Shown: in pieces, positions 34,901 to 44,227 of the stretch
Layout of the letters: the number at the start of each line of letters is the position of its first letter
Numbering within the stretch: the first letter of the stretch is position 1
Origin: Cryptomeria japonica
Taxonomy: Eukaryota > Streptophyta > Pinopsida > Cupressales > Cupressaceae
Direction of reading: 5' to 3'
Assembly (NCBI RefSeq): GCF_030272615.1
Contig: NC_081411.1
Coordinates: forward strand, 159,479,471-159,543,470
DNA length: 64,000 nucleotides
Notes under the pieces: model-generated
What the model saw: only the letters and a program-made list of their open reading frames with translations
Database searches by the model: none
Told to the model about the DNA's origin: nothing
Made by a program: the position numbers and the translations under genes

Positions 34901-37900
34901 CATTGAAATGAACGATTAGAAGATCCAATCAAATTTTCAAAAACAACCTAAGTGGCAATAGTTATGTTTTTTCAAATAAAGCAGTGTGTAAGAAGACAAG
35001 TTGAGCCCACTAGATAATTTCAAGAAAAAAGCAACACACACTAGGAATAAAATTGGAGGAAAAGACAAGTTGTAGCGGAATTATTAATCAAAGCAAGATG
35101 CACTGCTGGCCAGATTAAAATCACAAACCTTTTTGAGGCAGGGAAGGGGAAGGACCTTCCCATGGAGTTATGAAACTCCTTACTTGGAATGTTAGGGGCC
35201 TAAATGCCCCTAACAAGCAACGTATCTTTAAACGTTGCATAGCTAAATTCAATCGAGAAATATTCTTAATACAAGAAACTAAATTAAATAACATTGAGAA
35301 GACAAAGTTCAACAAAAAATTAGGTATCAGAGAAATAGAAGGGCAAACTGCTTGTGGAGCCTCAGGAGGATTGGCCATCATATGGGATCCTAGGCTAATA
35401 TCCTTTAAACTAATTAGCAAAAGCCCAAACTCGATGTGCGGCTGGGCTATAAGCATTAAAAGCAACTTAAAATTTATTATAATTAATGTCTATGGACCTA
35501 TCCAAACACAAGCAAAAAGACAAGTGTGGAATGAAATTGAGGAATTCTTTTCAAGTGACATGGATCAAACATACATAATAGGTGGGTATTTCAATGCCAT
35601 CTTAGATCCCAAGGAAAAATGGGGGGGTAATAAAAAAAATTTCCAAACAAGTCAAGACTTCAAAGAATGGACACATAAGTGTAACTTGATGGAATTCAAG
35701 ACAAAAAATGAAGCTTTTACTTGGAATAATAGAAGACAAGGTTTCTACAACATTACAGAAAAACTAGACAGATTCTTCCTATGTGGGAATCTCACACAAT
35801 CTTATGAGTCCTCAATTCTCCCGTTCTCAAGATCAGACCATTTCCCGGTCCAATTGACCATATCAGAGGAACTAAAGCCAACCAAAACCCCCTTTCACTT
35901 TAAAATAATGTGGCTAAGGGATGAAAATCTAATACAACTAATAGAACAATGGTGGAATGAAACAGAAGTTATAGGCTCCAAAACTTTCAAAGTAGTTACC
36001 AAATTAAAAAAGACAAAGCAGCAATTAACAATATGGAACAAAATGCACTTTGGAAACATCTTCACACAAAACAAGGAAATTGAGATAGAAATGGAAAGAA
36101 CTAATGAAGAGGTAATTAAGCATGGGGTGGATAACATGCTTTATCAAAAGGAAAAAACCAATTTGGCCCAATATGAGAAAATCCTTGCAAGAGAAGAAAT
36201 ATATTGGAAACAAAAATCCAGGGAACATTGGTTGGAAGCTAGGGATAGAAATACAAGCTTCTTCCACAACAACACAAAACAACGAAGAGCTATAAATAGA
36301 ATCAATAGAATAAAATTAAATTCAGGAGACTTCAGTGAGGACCCTGATAGTATAGCAAGGGAAGCAGTAGAGTATTTTGAAAATATCCTTAATAATAAAG
36401 AGGGTTCTAGGTGGACAAAAGAGAGTGAATTCTTAAAATACATTCCCAAATTAATCTCTAAGAAACACAACCTGATGCTTAATAAAAAACTATCCATGGA
36501 AGAAGTAGAAACAGCTTTATTCGAAATGGGACCGGATAAGGCTCCTGGCCCTAATGGTTTCCCAACACACTTTTTTCAAAAATGTTGGAACTTCATGGGG
36601 AAAGAAATTACAGAAGCACTAGAGGGGATGAGAAATTCAGGAAAGATTCTAAAAAAACTAAATAACACATTCATAGCTTAGATTTCAAAAAAGGAAATAG
36701 TGGACTGTTTTGAGGATTCCGACCAATAGCATTATGCAATACCCTCTATAAATTACTCACAAAAACAATTGCAAATAGACTTCACAAACTCCTCCCCATA
36801 ATCATTAGTGAGAAACAGACTGGTTTTGTGCCAGGTAGATCTATTTGTGATGGAATAATCATTGCTCAAGAAGCAATCCATTCAGTACAAAATAATAAGG
36901 AACTGAGCATGATGATAAAATTAGATATTAAAAAGGCATATGATAAAGTAGACTGGCACTTTCTATGCAAATGTCTTGAATCATTCGGGTTCAATAAGCA
37001 ATGGATCAATCTGGTTTATGAATGCATAGCAACACCTAGAGTATCAATCTTAGTCAATGGGGCCTCAGAAGGTTTTTTTGAAATCTCAAAAGGACTCAGA
37101 CAGGGGGATCCCCTTTCCCCCTTTCTTTTTATCATCATGGCAGAATCATTGGGAAGGATGATCAATATGGAAAGAGAAACACAACAGTTGAAGGGTATTA
37201 AAATTACATCAGACATGGAACCAATTACCCATCAACAATTTGTTGACGACACCATGTTGCTTGGACAGAGCAATACAATAGAAGCAAAAACACTTAAAAA
37301 AATCTTAGACAACTATACTATGATTTCTAGACAGGAAATCAACACTTGAAATCCAACATTATCTTTTTCAATACAAATAAAGAACTCCAAAGGAAAATCA
37401 TAAACATTCTTAAATACAATATAGGGGAATTACCATGTAAATACTTAGGACTTCCCTTAGACAAAAGGATTAGATCATCCAAATTATGGGATCAAGTGGT
37501 CTCCAAAATTACAAACAGGATCTCCTCTTGGAAAGGGAAATGGTTATCCTCTGCTGGAAAGGCCACCATGATTAAGTCAGTTCTCTCAGCGATGCCAATA
37601 TACCAACTCTCATGAATGGATCTACCCTCAACCAAAAGAAAGGAAATTACAAAACATATCAGGACATTCTTCTAGCAAGGTTCTGAAGATAAATTCAGAC
37701 TACCATTGGTAGCATGGGAAAAGATATGCATGCCTAAAGACCTTGGGGGTTTAGGTATCAAAGATCTAAAAAATCAAAGCAAGGCTCTGGGAGCAAAGCT
37801 TGCATGGAGAATGTATAATAACCCTAACCTCAAATGGGCAAGGATCCTTTATAAAAAATACCTTCATAACCCGGATCCCACAAGCATCTTTAGGACAGCC

Positions 37901-40900
37901 CATTCACATAAAGGATCCAGATTTTGGAACTTTATGATTGATTGTAGAGATATCATAACGGACAAGCTAACATGGAATTTAGGCAATGGGGAGGATGCCC
38001 TATTCTGGAGAGACTCCTGGGGGGCTCAAACTACCATCAACAGACTTCATAACTTCAACAAAATTATACCCATCCTTGAAGAGCAATGGGGAGATAATGT
38101 AAGAGACTGTGGAAGAATACTGCATTGAAGGCCTCAAACAATGGAGATGGAAATCACTGAATAATTTAGACCTACCAGACCAGGAGAGATCCCTCTTAGC
38201 ACGGATCCTAGCCTCAAGAAACCCTGCATTAAATTTTGAAAAAGATAAACTGATGTGGGCAAGATCCAAGAAGGGTAAGTATGAAACTAAGGAGGGATAT
38301 AAACACCTGTTAATCAAGAAAAAGAGATGACACAGGCACTCTATGCAAGGAGGTCTTCATAGCCTCGATCTTGGGCGATATAGAGAGGGTTCTTGTCAAT
38401 ATTGAAAATGATTGAACCATACCAAGGCCAAGAGACTATGATGTTTTTATAAGAAACAACAGACTGGTGCCAAGATACCCCATTATCACTATGGATGAGG
38501 AAGCATTTACCAAGGAGAGGACTGCTGCAGTAAATAGGAATGTTAATTTCCTGCTTCACTTATTTCATGTGAGAAACCCACCAAAGACCACTTGGTTCGA
38601 GGACTTCCTAAAGGAAGAGGGCTTGAAACTGGATGAGGGAGAAGAGGTGACCCCTTCTTCAAGCTCGAAATAAGGAGGCTACGGTTCCTGGTTAGAAGAT
38701 GTGACATTTTTGTTCCTTCCTTGTCACCATATATTCGGCATAGTTTGGTCCTCTAGCTTATTATTATATTAAGAAGAACAATGTTAGCTTATGATCAAAT
38801 ACAGACTGTTAATTTTAATAATCTCGCCATATCTTAATGTTAATGTTAGATAATAATCTCGCCATATGTTAAGGATAAACATAGCTAGTTTAAATGAAAT
38901 TAAATAGTATGAATTAACTGTTAATTTTATGGTTTTACTTATATACACTTCATAAGAGCAGCTTGGACCTGTCATTTTAGTTACTATTGATTGTTCTTGT
39001 TCATATATTTCTACATATATTTAGGATTGGCTGATATATTCTTACTCTATTTTGATATTCATAAATATGAATATATACTCATATATATGATTATAAGCAA
39101 TAGGATATACTCATATATAGGTATATATTTGTATTGGTGGATACATAATCAATGAGGGATCTGTTAAAAAAAACGGCAATGAAGGCCTTCAATTTCTATA
39201 TGCGTAGACCTATATGAACTAAGAAAATCAATTGTAGCGTCTATTAGTCCTGCCAGTTGTTAAAATATACTCGTATGATACTTGTTGTTGGGCTATCTAT
39301 TAATGAAAGATTATCTGACATTCTACAGACTACGGGTAATAAGTTGCTTGCATGAAGAATACTCTGGGTGAGAATTTAAGATAAATTTTGCCATGAAACT
39401 CATCCATTTCTATTACCCTCTTAGTATAAATTTTACATGGCTAAGTCAGCTCGACACAGATACATGCAGGACAAAATCCCCTTTATCCCCTTTTGTTATT
39501 GTATCCTGGATATCATCCATTATCAGGGATAGCATGCTGATACAAAAACAAAAGGAAGTAAACAGGTGATTCATAACTTTGGATGACCATTGTTCAAAAA
39601 GGGAATTATCTAAGAACTTTGTTTATGATTATGTCATATCTACTACTTTCTACTTATAGATAAATGAGGTTAGAAACATCAAAGAAGGAAATCAAAACAC
39701 TCTGTTTATAATTTTTTTTTACATATCTCTGTTTAAATCTTGGAATGGCAGTTCCAATCGGATAAATGGCTAAGGAATAATCCTAAAATGGAAAATAAAT
39801 TATAATATTTGAAATAGGAAATTAAATGTTACTAACAATCTTGGCAAGTGATTTGAAAACTAACCATGCAAGAGGAGCAAGGCCATCTTTAACAAAAGAA
39901 AGGAAGACAGCTGTGCTAAAAAGGCTATAAACAACATGTAATCAAAGCTCAAACTCAAGACAAGGCACAAGGAGAACAGTGATAATTGTAATATGTTAAT
40001 AGGGGCGTGTAAGGGAAGAAAATATCTTCCCACCTGATCACCCTTAGCCCGGGGTGCTATTATAATTTTCAAAAATCTGTTCATATATGTAATAGTTGTA
40101 GAAATTTTCTGGACTATGGTCTTGGGCAAGGCCGGAGGTTTTCTCGCCTCCACTCTTTCCTACCAGCGCCCGCACGAGTGGAGTGATGTAAACTTTAATA
40201 ATGATTAATAAAATTTTCGGCTTCGGCCTCTTACCGATCAAAAAAAAAAAAAAAAAAATTGGAGGAAAAGCAATCCCATTACCAAAAATACTGGGAATAC
40301 AACTTTGGACAGATTCACGAGTAGAATTAACTCCAATACTATCCCATGTTAAATCCACCCAACTAAATTCACGTGAAATCCACCTTGGCCTTCTTCATAA
40401 TAAACAAGCACCAAATCACCCCCAGGTAAGAGCAATTGAATTGAATAGTTGAGATTAGAAGCTTGAAGGTGTTCTCCTTAATGATAGTTTAGTGTACTTC
40501 CTCCATCATCTATCACAAAACATTCCTCAAGCATGCTAGCCGGCATCACAACATCCAAAATTAAAAATTAAAAAATCCAAAGAGATATGTGTATATTGAG
40601 GTGGATGCACTTTTGTAACAGCAGAACATTATACCTTTTAAAAGTATTCTCATTTTGTTTTACTCTGTATGAATATTCTTACTAAAACACATTTGACATT
40701 GGCTAGTTCGCAGAGCAAGAAACAAAACGTCCATGTGTGAGAGCTGGAATCAGACAAAAGAAAAAAAAATATGTATTTGTTGCAAAAGACAAATAATTTT
40801 TCTTTGGAGAAAGTAAATTTTTCCCTCATTCTCTCACTTCTGCAGGGTGCATACATATCAACAAAAGTAGAGGTAGTTTTGTTGATATGTATTCCCACCC

Positions 40901-41426
40901 AATATAAATAAAGCACTCAAACATTGACTGATAAAGATCAAAAAAAATGTGAAAAGCTGTGTCTTGTCTATAGAAAATAGAAAATACTAATAACCAAAGT
41001 TTAATCAACATGCACGATGCACTGATCATACAGTCAGGCAAAAGAGATCTTGCAAAAGTGGAATTCAACTCAGAAATGTGTTACCTCCTCTACAAAATCT
41101 TTTACAACAGAAACACCAAGTTTCCTAATTGCTTCCCAAACAAGATAGGACTTTGGCTCTTTTAGCTGCCGACACGTGTCAATAACAAACCTGTTAAACC
41201 ACCATCAATTGACTTATCAAGTTATTTTAAATTATTAACTACACAATACTATAATCAATAGTATAGAATTGCACAAAGAAGAGACTTTTGTAAAAAGAAT
41301 TCAAGCACCTGTTAATGTTGCCAATGGTCTTGGCATTGTTCCTGTTTTTCCTGTACTTTTTCTTATTATGAGGTCTGCCCTTATTATCATGAACTGAACT
41401 GCCTATGGTTTTCTCCGAAGTGTTCT
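22549..41426 (-). CDS. PHAX: PHAX, snRNA-export adaptor; last four exons
   Basis: Four exons join in phase on the - strand: 41309-41426, 41085-41190, 23404-23547 and 22549-22914 (TAA at 22549-22551), 734 nt of coding sequence. The protein reads through a basic linker (NKKKYRKNRNN), then FVIDTCRQLKEPKSYLVW, then GGEMTADGKRRRTPGGIL, and ends VKDRIRVPVGYDDLVD. This is the PHAX RNA-binding domain and the conserved plant tail. PHAX binds capped snRNA with the cap-binding complex and CRM1 and carries it out of the nucleus. All donors are GT and acceptors AG and no stop interrupts the parts seen. The first coding exon(s), with the acidic N-terminus, were not found in the window. The identification rests on recalled family motifs. 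Confidence 0.88.
23404..23547 (-). CDS. PHAX: PHAX exon (core RNA-binding motif)
   Basis: It is 144 bp, phase 0 at both ends. Acceptor: a T run then cag before GTGATCGC; donor: TTTGAG then GTATGTTG. It encodes GGEMTADGKRRRTPGGIL followed by WNILKLQEPEAYKEIM, the most diagnostic part of the family. Confidence 0.9.
23650..25769. other. intronic sequence without recognised features
   Basis: A/T-rich. Apart from a 62-bp tandem duplication at 24078-24195 I see no element. A 40-codon - strand frame near 24290-24400 (ELFAKASAFVRNVP) is short and unmatched. Confidence 0.4.
24078..24195. repeat. 62-bp tandem duplication
   Basis: Units starting tggtattat at 24078 and 24140 both contain gaagtcaaaagaat, atatggcacta and tattatttaga, with several substitutions between them. 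Confidence 0.8.
25770..25774. repeat. Copia target duplication, left (TGTCC)
   Basis: Identical 5-mer at 31524-31528. Confidence 0.88.
25775..26544 (-). repeat. Copia 3' LTR (770 bp)
   Basis: It is 173 bp longer than the 5' LTR. It contains a tandem copy of the block from tttagcgtggcatggtgaat through ggatgttgcctta (near 26330-26515) plus a segment (aagtcggcctcctt, twice, near 26270-26300) that is absent from the other LTR. Confidence 0.92.
26545..26557 (-). other. Copia polypurine tract
   Basis: The - strand reads agttaagagggag directly before the 3' LTR TGTT. It primes plus-strand synthesis. Confidence 0.8.
26595..26800 (-). repeat. 24-bp repeats in the Copia 3' untranslated region
   Basis: Six copies of ctagcacacaagcatagaat (some with acatgcat or aagcaaag) lie between the RNase H stop and the polypurine tract. 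Several are in direct tandem; the rest are spaced up to about 70 bp. Confidence 0.85.
26818..28470 (-). pseudogene. Copia reverse transcriptase and RNase H (frame 2 continued)
   Basis: The frame is open over about 550 codons. It contains VVSFKWLFKIK, ARFVARGFSQKEGIDYEETF, LKKALYGLKQAPRAWY, the YVDD box in LVLYVDDLFLTG, and RNase H motifs YSDSDWAG, STAEAEYIAA and HCDNQSFI. It ends with ADILTKPL and GVMENG… and TAG/TGA near 26818. RT copies element RNA to DNA; RNase H removes the template. All core residues that I can see are present. Confidence 0.95.
28471..29148 (-). pseudogene. Copia integrase C-terminal part (frame 2)
   Basis: It begins after the shift near 29140, contains VPYNPQQNGVAERKNRTIVE (the Glu side of the DDE site) and the region ending LWVRNTIQDAE. 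A TAA at 28471-28473 then separates it from the RT frame; removal of that one stop keeps the same frame. Confidence 0.92.
29120..30841 (-). pseudogene. Copia gag, protease and integrase (frame 1)
   Basis: It starts MSGLKAEDRLEG (an upstream ATG at 30865 is in frame). Gag covers about residues 1-200. The zinc knuckle near 30081-30122 reads CFRCDKYGYYARDC, with Tyr where the usual His should be. Protease has WILDSGASRHI (near 29960). Integrase shows LWHRRLGHL, CKSCAMGK, HSDLCGP and LRSDNGGEY. The frame ends at 29120 by a shift: the sequence continues in the next frame as FCVPYNPQQNGVAERKN. Apart from the shift and the knuckle it looks intact. Confidence 0.93.
30908..30926 (-). other. Copia primer-binding site (initiator tRNA-Met)
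   Basis: Directly after the 5' LTR end, the - strand reads TGGTATCAGAGCTCTAGG; the first 12 bases match the initiator-Met tRNA 3' end. Confidence 0.88.
30927..31523 (-). repeat. Copia 5' LTR (597 bp)
   Basis: Same ends and backbone as the 3' LTR but with one copy of the tandem block. A cgcttttgat/tcgcacag region and a CATATAAG candidate TATA (about 31397-31404, - strand) are shared by both LTRs. Confidence 0.92.
31524..31528. repeat. Copia target duplication, right (TGTCC)
   Basis: Identical 5-mer at 25770-25774. Confidence 0.88.
31529..32255. other. intronic sequence with a 43-bp tandem repeat
   Basis: Mostly unassigned. Phrases such as gtgccacctag and agtgccaaatta recur here and right of the solo LTR (33880-34300), so the solo LTR probably sits inside an older repeat. 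Confidence 0.45.
31650..31735. repeat. 43-bp tandem duplication
   Basis: Two units of attgtcaaagttgtc followed by ttggtcctttcaaacaaatt, one base different. Confidence 0.88.
32256..33874. mobile_element. solo LTR (1.6 kb)
   Basis: The stretch starts TGTAATATCCC and ends GGGGACATTACA, an imperfect TG…CA inverted end pair, and is flanked by GATAT on both sides (32251-32255, 33875-33879). No coding sequence or second LTR is present. The AT-rich part at 33640-33860 (ttaattaa runs) lies near the right end. I think it points to the - strand (TGTAATGTCCCC start), but this is not proven. Confidence 0.85.
33880..35089. other. older repeat fragment in the intron
   Basis: Non-coding. It shares phrases with 31900-32250 (gtggcagaac, gtgccatagaaaag, cctagcagatggtaggtgac), so it is probably the other side of a repeat split by the solo LTR. 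No ends found. Confidence 0.4.
35090..38330 (+). mobile_element. LINE-C, 5'- and 3'-truncated L1-type LINE
   Basis: Only the last codons of ORF1 (TNLFEAGKGKDLPMEL, TGA) precede ORF2, and ORF2 stops before the zinc segment and RNase H. It is the best preserved LINE here. It lies antisense to PHAX in the large intron. Confidence 0.9.
35170..38330 (+). pseudogene. LINE-C ORF2 (endonuclease and RT), interrupted
   Basis: The first 503 codons are open: MKLLTWNVRGLNAPNK, IQETKLN, SRSDHFPVQL and MGPDKAPGPNGFP. The endonuclease box reads IGGYFNAIL (near 35579) where GGDFN is expected, so an active-site Asp is Tyr. A TAG at 36679 interrupts before SKKEIVDCF. RT continues 36828-37349 with FVPGRS-like start, GLRQGDPLSPFLFIIMAESL and FVDD at 37239-37250. 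After a shift, 37346-37615 and 37706-38128 carry the thumb (SWKGKWLSSAGKATMIKSVL). Sequence ends at KGKYETKEGYKHLL. Confidence 0.9.
38341..38673 (+). pseudogene. unrecognised 110-codon frame next to LINE-C
   Basis: Directly after the LINE-C break a new frame reads LCKEVFIASILGDIERVL, then a TGA at 38413, then PRPRDYDVFIRNNRLVPRYP, VNFLLHLFHVRNPPKTTWFE and an acidic tail ending TPSSSSK and TAA. Codon composition is protein-like and unlike LINE RNase H. I do not recognise the protein. It may be a captured gene piece or part of another element. Confidence 0.4.
38674..40029. other. intronic AT-rich sequence
   Basis: No gene or element recognised. Small local duplications (taataatctcgccatat, twice near 38816 and 38853; atatactcatatat twice near 39070-39115) are present. 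Confidence 0.45.
40030..40258 (+). mobile_element. LINE-like 3' end with poly(A) tail
   Basis: The segment (cctccactctttcctacc … taatgattaataaaattttcgg … ttaccgatc) ends in a run of 19 A at 40240-40258. A GATC before a long A tail is common at plant LINE 3' ends. The 5' limit is a guess and no target duplication was found, so a processed retrocopy of another transcript is also possible. Confidence 0.5.
40259..41084. other. intron end upstream of the 106-bp PHAX exon
   Basis: No coding features recognised in this A/T-rich piece. Confidence 0.4.
41085..41190 (-). CDS. PHAX: PHAX exon (start of RNA-binding domain)
   Basis: It is 106 bp. The first G completes AGG (Arg); then FVIDTCRQLKEPKSYLVW and a segment ending VVKDFVEE. 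The donor is GAGGAG then GTAACAC, phase 0. The 118-bp intron to the previous exon is ordinary in size. Confidence 0.88.
41309..41426 (-). CDS. PHAX: PHAX exon (basic linker)
   Basis: It is 118 bp. Acceptor …atatgcag precedes AGAACACTTCGG; donor AACAG then GTGCTTG follows. It encodes NTSEKTIGSSVHDNKG and a Lys/Arg/Asn-rich stretch, likely a nuclear localisation region. It begins with two bases of a split codon and ends with AG of a split Arg codon completed by the next exon. Confidence 0.85.
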
Positions 41427-42541
41427 CTGCATATAGATAAAGCAAAAGATTACTAAGATATCAAGAATAAGAATTTCAAAAAAAATGAAAACATCATCAT
41501 TTTGCAAATAATGAACCATCGATTATTAATACAATGAAAATCATTACTATCCTTGCCTTGAACTAGAATGCAGACATAAATCTTGGAACTTCATGGACTC
41601 TCAGACCAAGGACAGCTGCAAATTTTTATGGCACACAATATAGTTGATTAATATTTGATTCAAGTAGTAGTCAATGTGCAAGTTTATATCCATTTGTGGG
41701 GGTTCTTCCCGTTGAGGTTTTCCAAGCAGAACTTGGTCTACTTTTCAAGGCTAAACTCAAGCACTTCTTTGATATATGGAATAACGGCCTTATGGGCAAC
41801 AGACTCCGATCCCCCCTTTACTCTTCTTAGGGGGGACTATCTTTGTAACCCTCTTGTTAGCTCATGTAATTCTTTGTTCCCTGAAGTAATATTACATGCA
41901 TTTCTCAAAAACTAGTCATAAAAAATTCAAAAATGTAAATCTAGATAGTATTTAACAGTAATACACTTTCTCTATCTCTAACAAAATACTTTAAAGACTC
42001 ACAAAGAGACGAAGAGAAAAACCAGATAGTTTCTAGGCAGAAGACAAATATATAACAGACCAGACTAGCATCTTGGGAAGATGCTTAAGCATTAAATCAA
42101 TGGAGCTTGCATAGCAAAGTCCCAAGCCAAACCCCCAAATGACATAAATGTATAATACTGAATAGCATGGTTCCTATCCTACCTCAATTGACAAGATTAA
42201 GTGCACATCCAGGGTGGATTTGAGAGAAGAGACACCTCAGAATTAATCTTCACCAATGGTTAGCCCTCACCATGTTTAAAGAATAGGTCATTATCCAATC
42301 TAACAAATCATGTCTGTGCGTTAAAGCAAAGAGAGCAGATGATGAAAGTTCCAGACATGGAGACTTCTACTTCAGTGGAAACAATTTATTTTGAAAACTT
42401 ATTCATTACACTTTAAGGTCAGTATATGAATACCATGCCATTTCAATTCTTATCCCTGTAATCTGCTATTTATCCAAACACTCTTATGGAAAAGGTGAAA
42501 TATGATATTATGAAAGTAACAAAGTTTGGCTCCGACTCACT

Positions 42542-42907
42542 GAGACTCAATTCTCAACTCGATCAGCAAGAAAACAAGACAAGTTGGCTAGTAGCTTAAA
42601 CTGAGACTCAATTCTGAGCTCAGGTAGCATGAAAACAAGACTTGTTGGCTGGTAGACCAGACTCCCCAAATCAAGTACATAAACAAAACAAAATGAAACT
42701 TATTCCATTTCAATGGTGACACTTAATCAGTTAATTGAATACCTGGTAGAATGATCATATCAAGTAGAGTGGAGGAATAACAGTTCATGTGGAACATGGA
42801 TAAAAAATGGAAAGCTTTGCAAATTAAAACTTTAAAGGTAAAATGGAATATGATAATATATGAGAGAGAGAGAGAGAGACAGATAGAGACACACACACAC
42901 ACACAGA

Positions 42908-42942
<35 letters not shown>

Positions 42943-43010
42943 TGGCCCAGACTCGCTGAGACTCAATTCTGAGCTCAGTCAGTATGAAAAACAAGCCAAA
43001 TTCCCCTGTA
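42542..43010. repeat. three dispersed copies of a 60-90 bp segment
   Basis: Each contains ctgagactcaattct, agctc(a/g) and a following …atgaaaacaag. The first two are adjacent (period about 60 bp); the third starts at 42948, right after the GA/CA microsatellite, and has diverged. Confidence 0.75.
42863..42940. repeat. compound (GA)n(CA)n(GA)n microsatellite
   Basis: GA run, a short gatagaga break, seven CA units, then a long GA run. Confidence 0.92.
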
Positions 43011-43290
43011 GCCCAAGATTCATTAAGACTCCCTGGAGTCAAGAATGTAAATGAGGCAAAATAAAACTCATTCTGAAAAGTTCTCTCAACTGAAGGACAT
43101 TTTTGGAAGGCAATTAAGGCATAAAGTGGCTAATGCCATCAGAATTTTTTGGTTGTTATTAGAAGAATCTGTCCACTACATATTTTTAGGAGTGAGAAGG
43201 GTATCTCTCATTTCATTGTACCCAACAGCAACTGAGGCTTTAGTGGCAGCTAAAAGATGTTTTAGGACTTCACATGGCCATAAAGTTGTA

Positions 43291-43359
43291 TTTTCTTCAA
43301 ATTCTCAGAATGACAAAAACCCTTTTTCAGAGCTTGAACATTTTGTTCATCTCCATGCC
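43291..43359. repeat. 69-bp leader copy next to LTR-like unit 1
   Basis: Identical, as far as I can see, to 54930-54998. It abuts the TGTTGACGTG end of the unit. Left of it the sequences diverge completely. Confidence 0.85.
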
Positions 43360-44209
43360 TGTTGACGTGTATTTTGTACACCATCATACACAGAATAAAA
43401 TACCTAAAGGCATCTTATTCTCTCTTGAGAAAATAGTCTCTAACTGCTGAAGATTCGCATAAAGGATCAGTTAGGAAGACTCCAAGGTTCTTTTGGTAGG
43501 GTCTCTACGTGTGGACAAGCTCCAGTGGTATGATGTGATTTGCTGGAATCACAAGGGGACTTACATATGATGATTGAACTTCCGATCTGCTTTGCTGGAC
43601 ACAGGCTCTTACTAATTTAGATTTGGAAAAAAGAATGAAAAAAGGATAAGGGCGAAGAGAGGATCTAATCCTAATACTAAGAATGTAGGAGCAATGACTT
43701 GATTTTTGATGAAACTCTAACTAGGTCTTGTTTTGACATCAATGGAACATCTACACAAGGCTAGTGCAATCTTCTAAGGGAGCTTTATGATGTTCAAATC
43801 ATCACCGCAGGCATAGATACCATCCAAGTTGATGCATATCAATGAAGAGGCAACAAATTGAAATTGAGCTTAAGTTGAACTATTCCAGTTGACTACACAA
43901 GGCAAGTCTGCAATCAACAAACTGCTAGTAGTATGGATATACGAATTCCACCATCAATCAATCACATTTCCTTCATTCATCTAATCATCTACCATCTAAG
44001 ATTGAAGACTCAACAAGAAACCATGCAAATTGCAAGAAAACGACATATTTCACCATTACTTCAATGAAAATGGAGTTTGTTTAGAATCAATGGCAACAAT
44101 TTCTTGCCTTGTCCTCCTATTCTACTCTAATTGCTATTCTATTTCTATCTTCTAACTATTCCAACTATCTTCTAACTCTCTCTAATCATCCTTTACAAAT
44201 GAAATGTTT

Positions 44210-44227
44210 GGGCTTATATAGTGCCCA
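44210..44227 (-). promoter_or_regulatory. TATA-box candidate in LTR-like unit 1
   Basis: The - strand reads GGGCACTATATAAGCCC, a strong plant TATA context. The same site is at 49091-49108 in unit 2. A second candidate, GCGCTATAAAGGGAGGG, lies at 45248-45265 and near 50156-50172. Only sequence evidence. Confidence 0.5.

Larger units (their letters stand above)
23548..41084 (-). other. PHAX: 17.5-kb PHAX intron filled with retroelements
   Basis: The intron between the two RNA-binding-domain exons is 17,537 bp. It contains a whole Copia element, a solo LTR, a truncated LINE, an unknown reading frame and a LINE-like 3' end. Subtracting these still leaves several kilobases of unassigned sequence. 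Confidence 0.85.
41427..43289. other. probable PHAX upstream intron or 5' region
   Basis: No further PHAX exon was found on the - strand. Contains the microsatellite at 42863-42940 and three related copies of a segment with tgagactcaattctgagctc (42542, 42601, 42957). Confidence 0.45.

Noticed and set aside
43051-43365. 104-codon + strand frame
   Set aside because: Part of it is the 69-bp leader repeat read on the wrong strand; no domain.
43360-43560. Start of a + strand LTR at TGTTGACGTG
   Set aside because: TATA candidates and the gene are on the - strand, and the tandem units share - strand starts; I read this as the 3' end of a - strand LTR instead. The alternative is not fully excluded.
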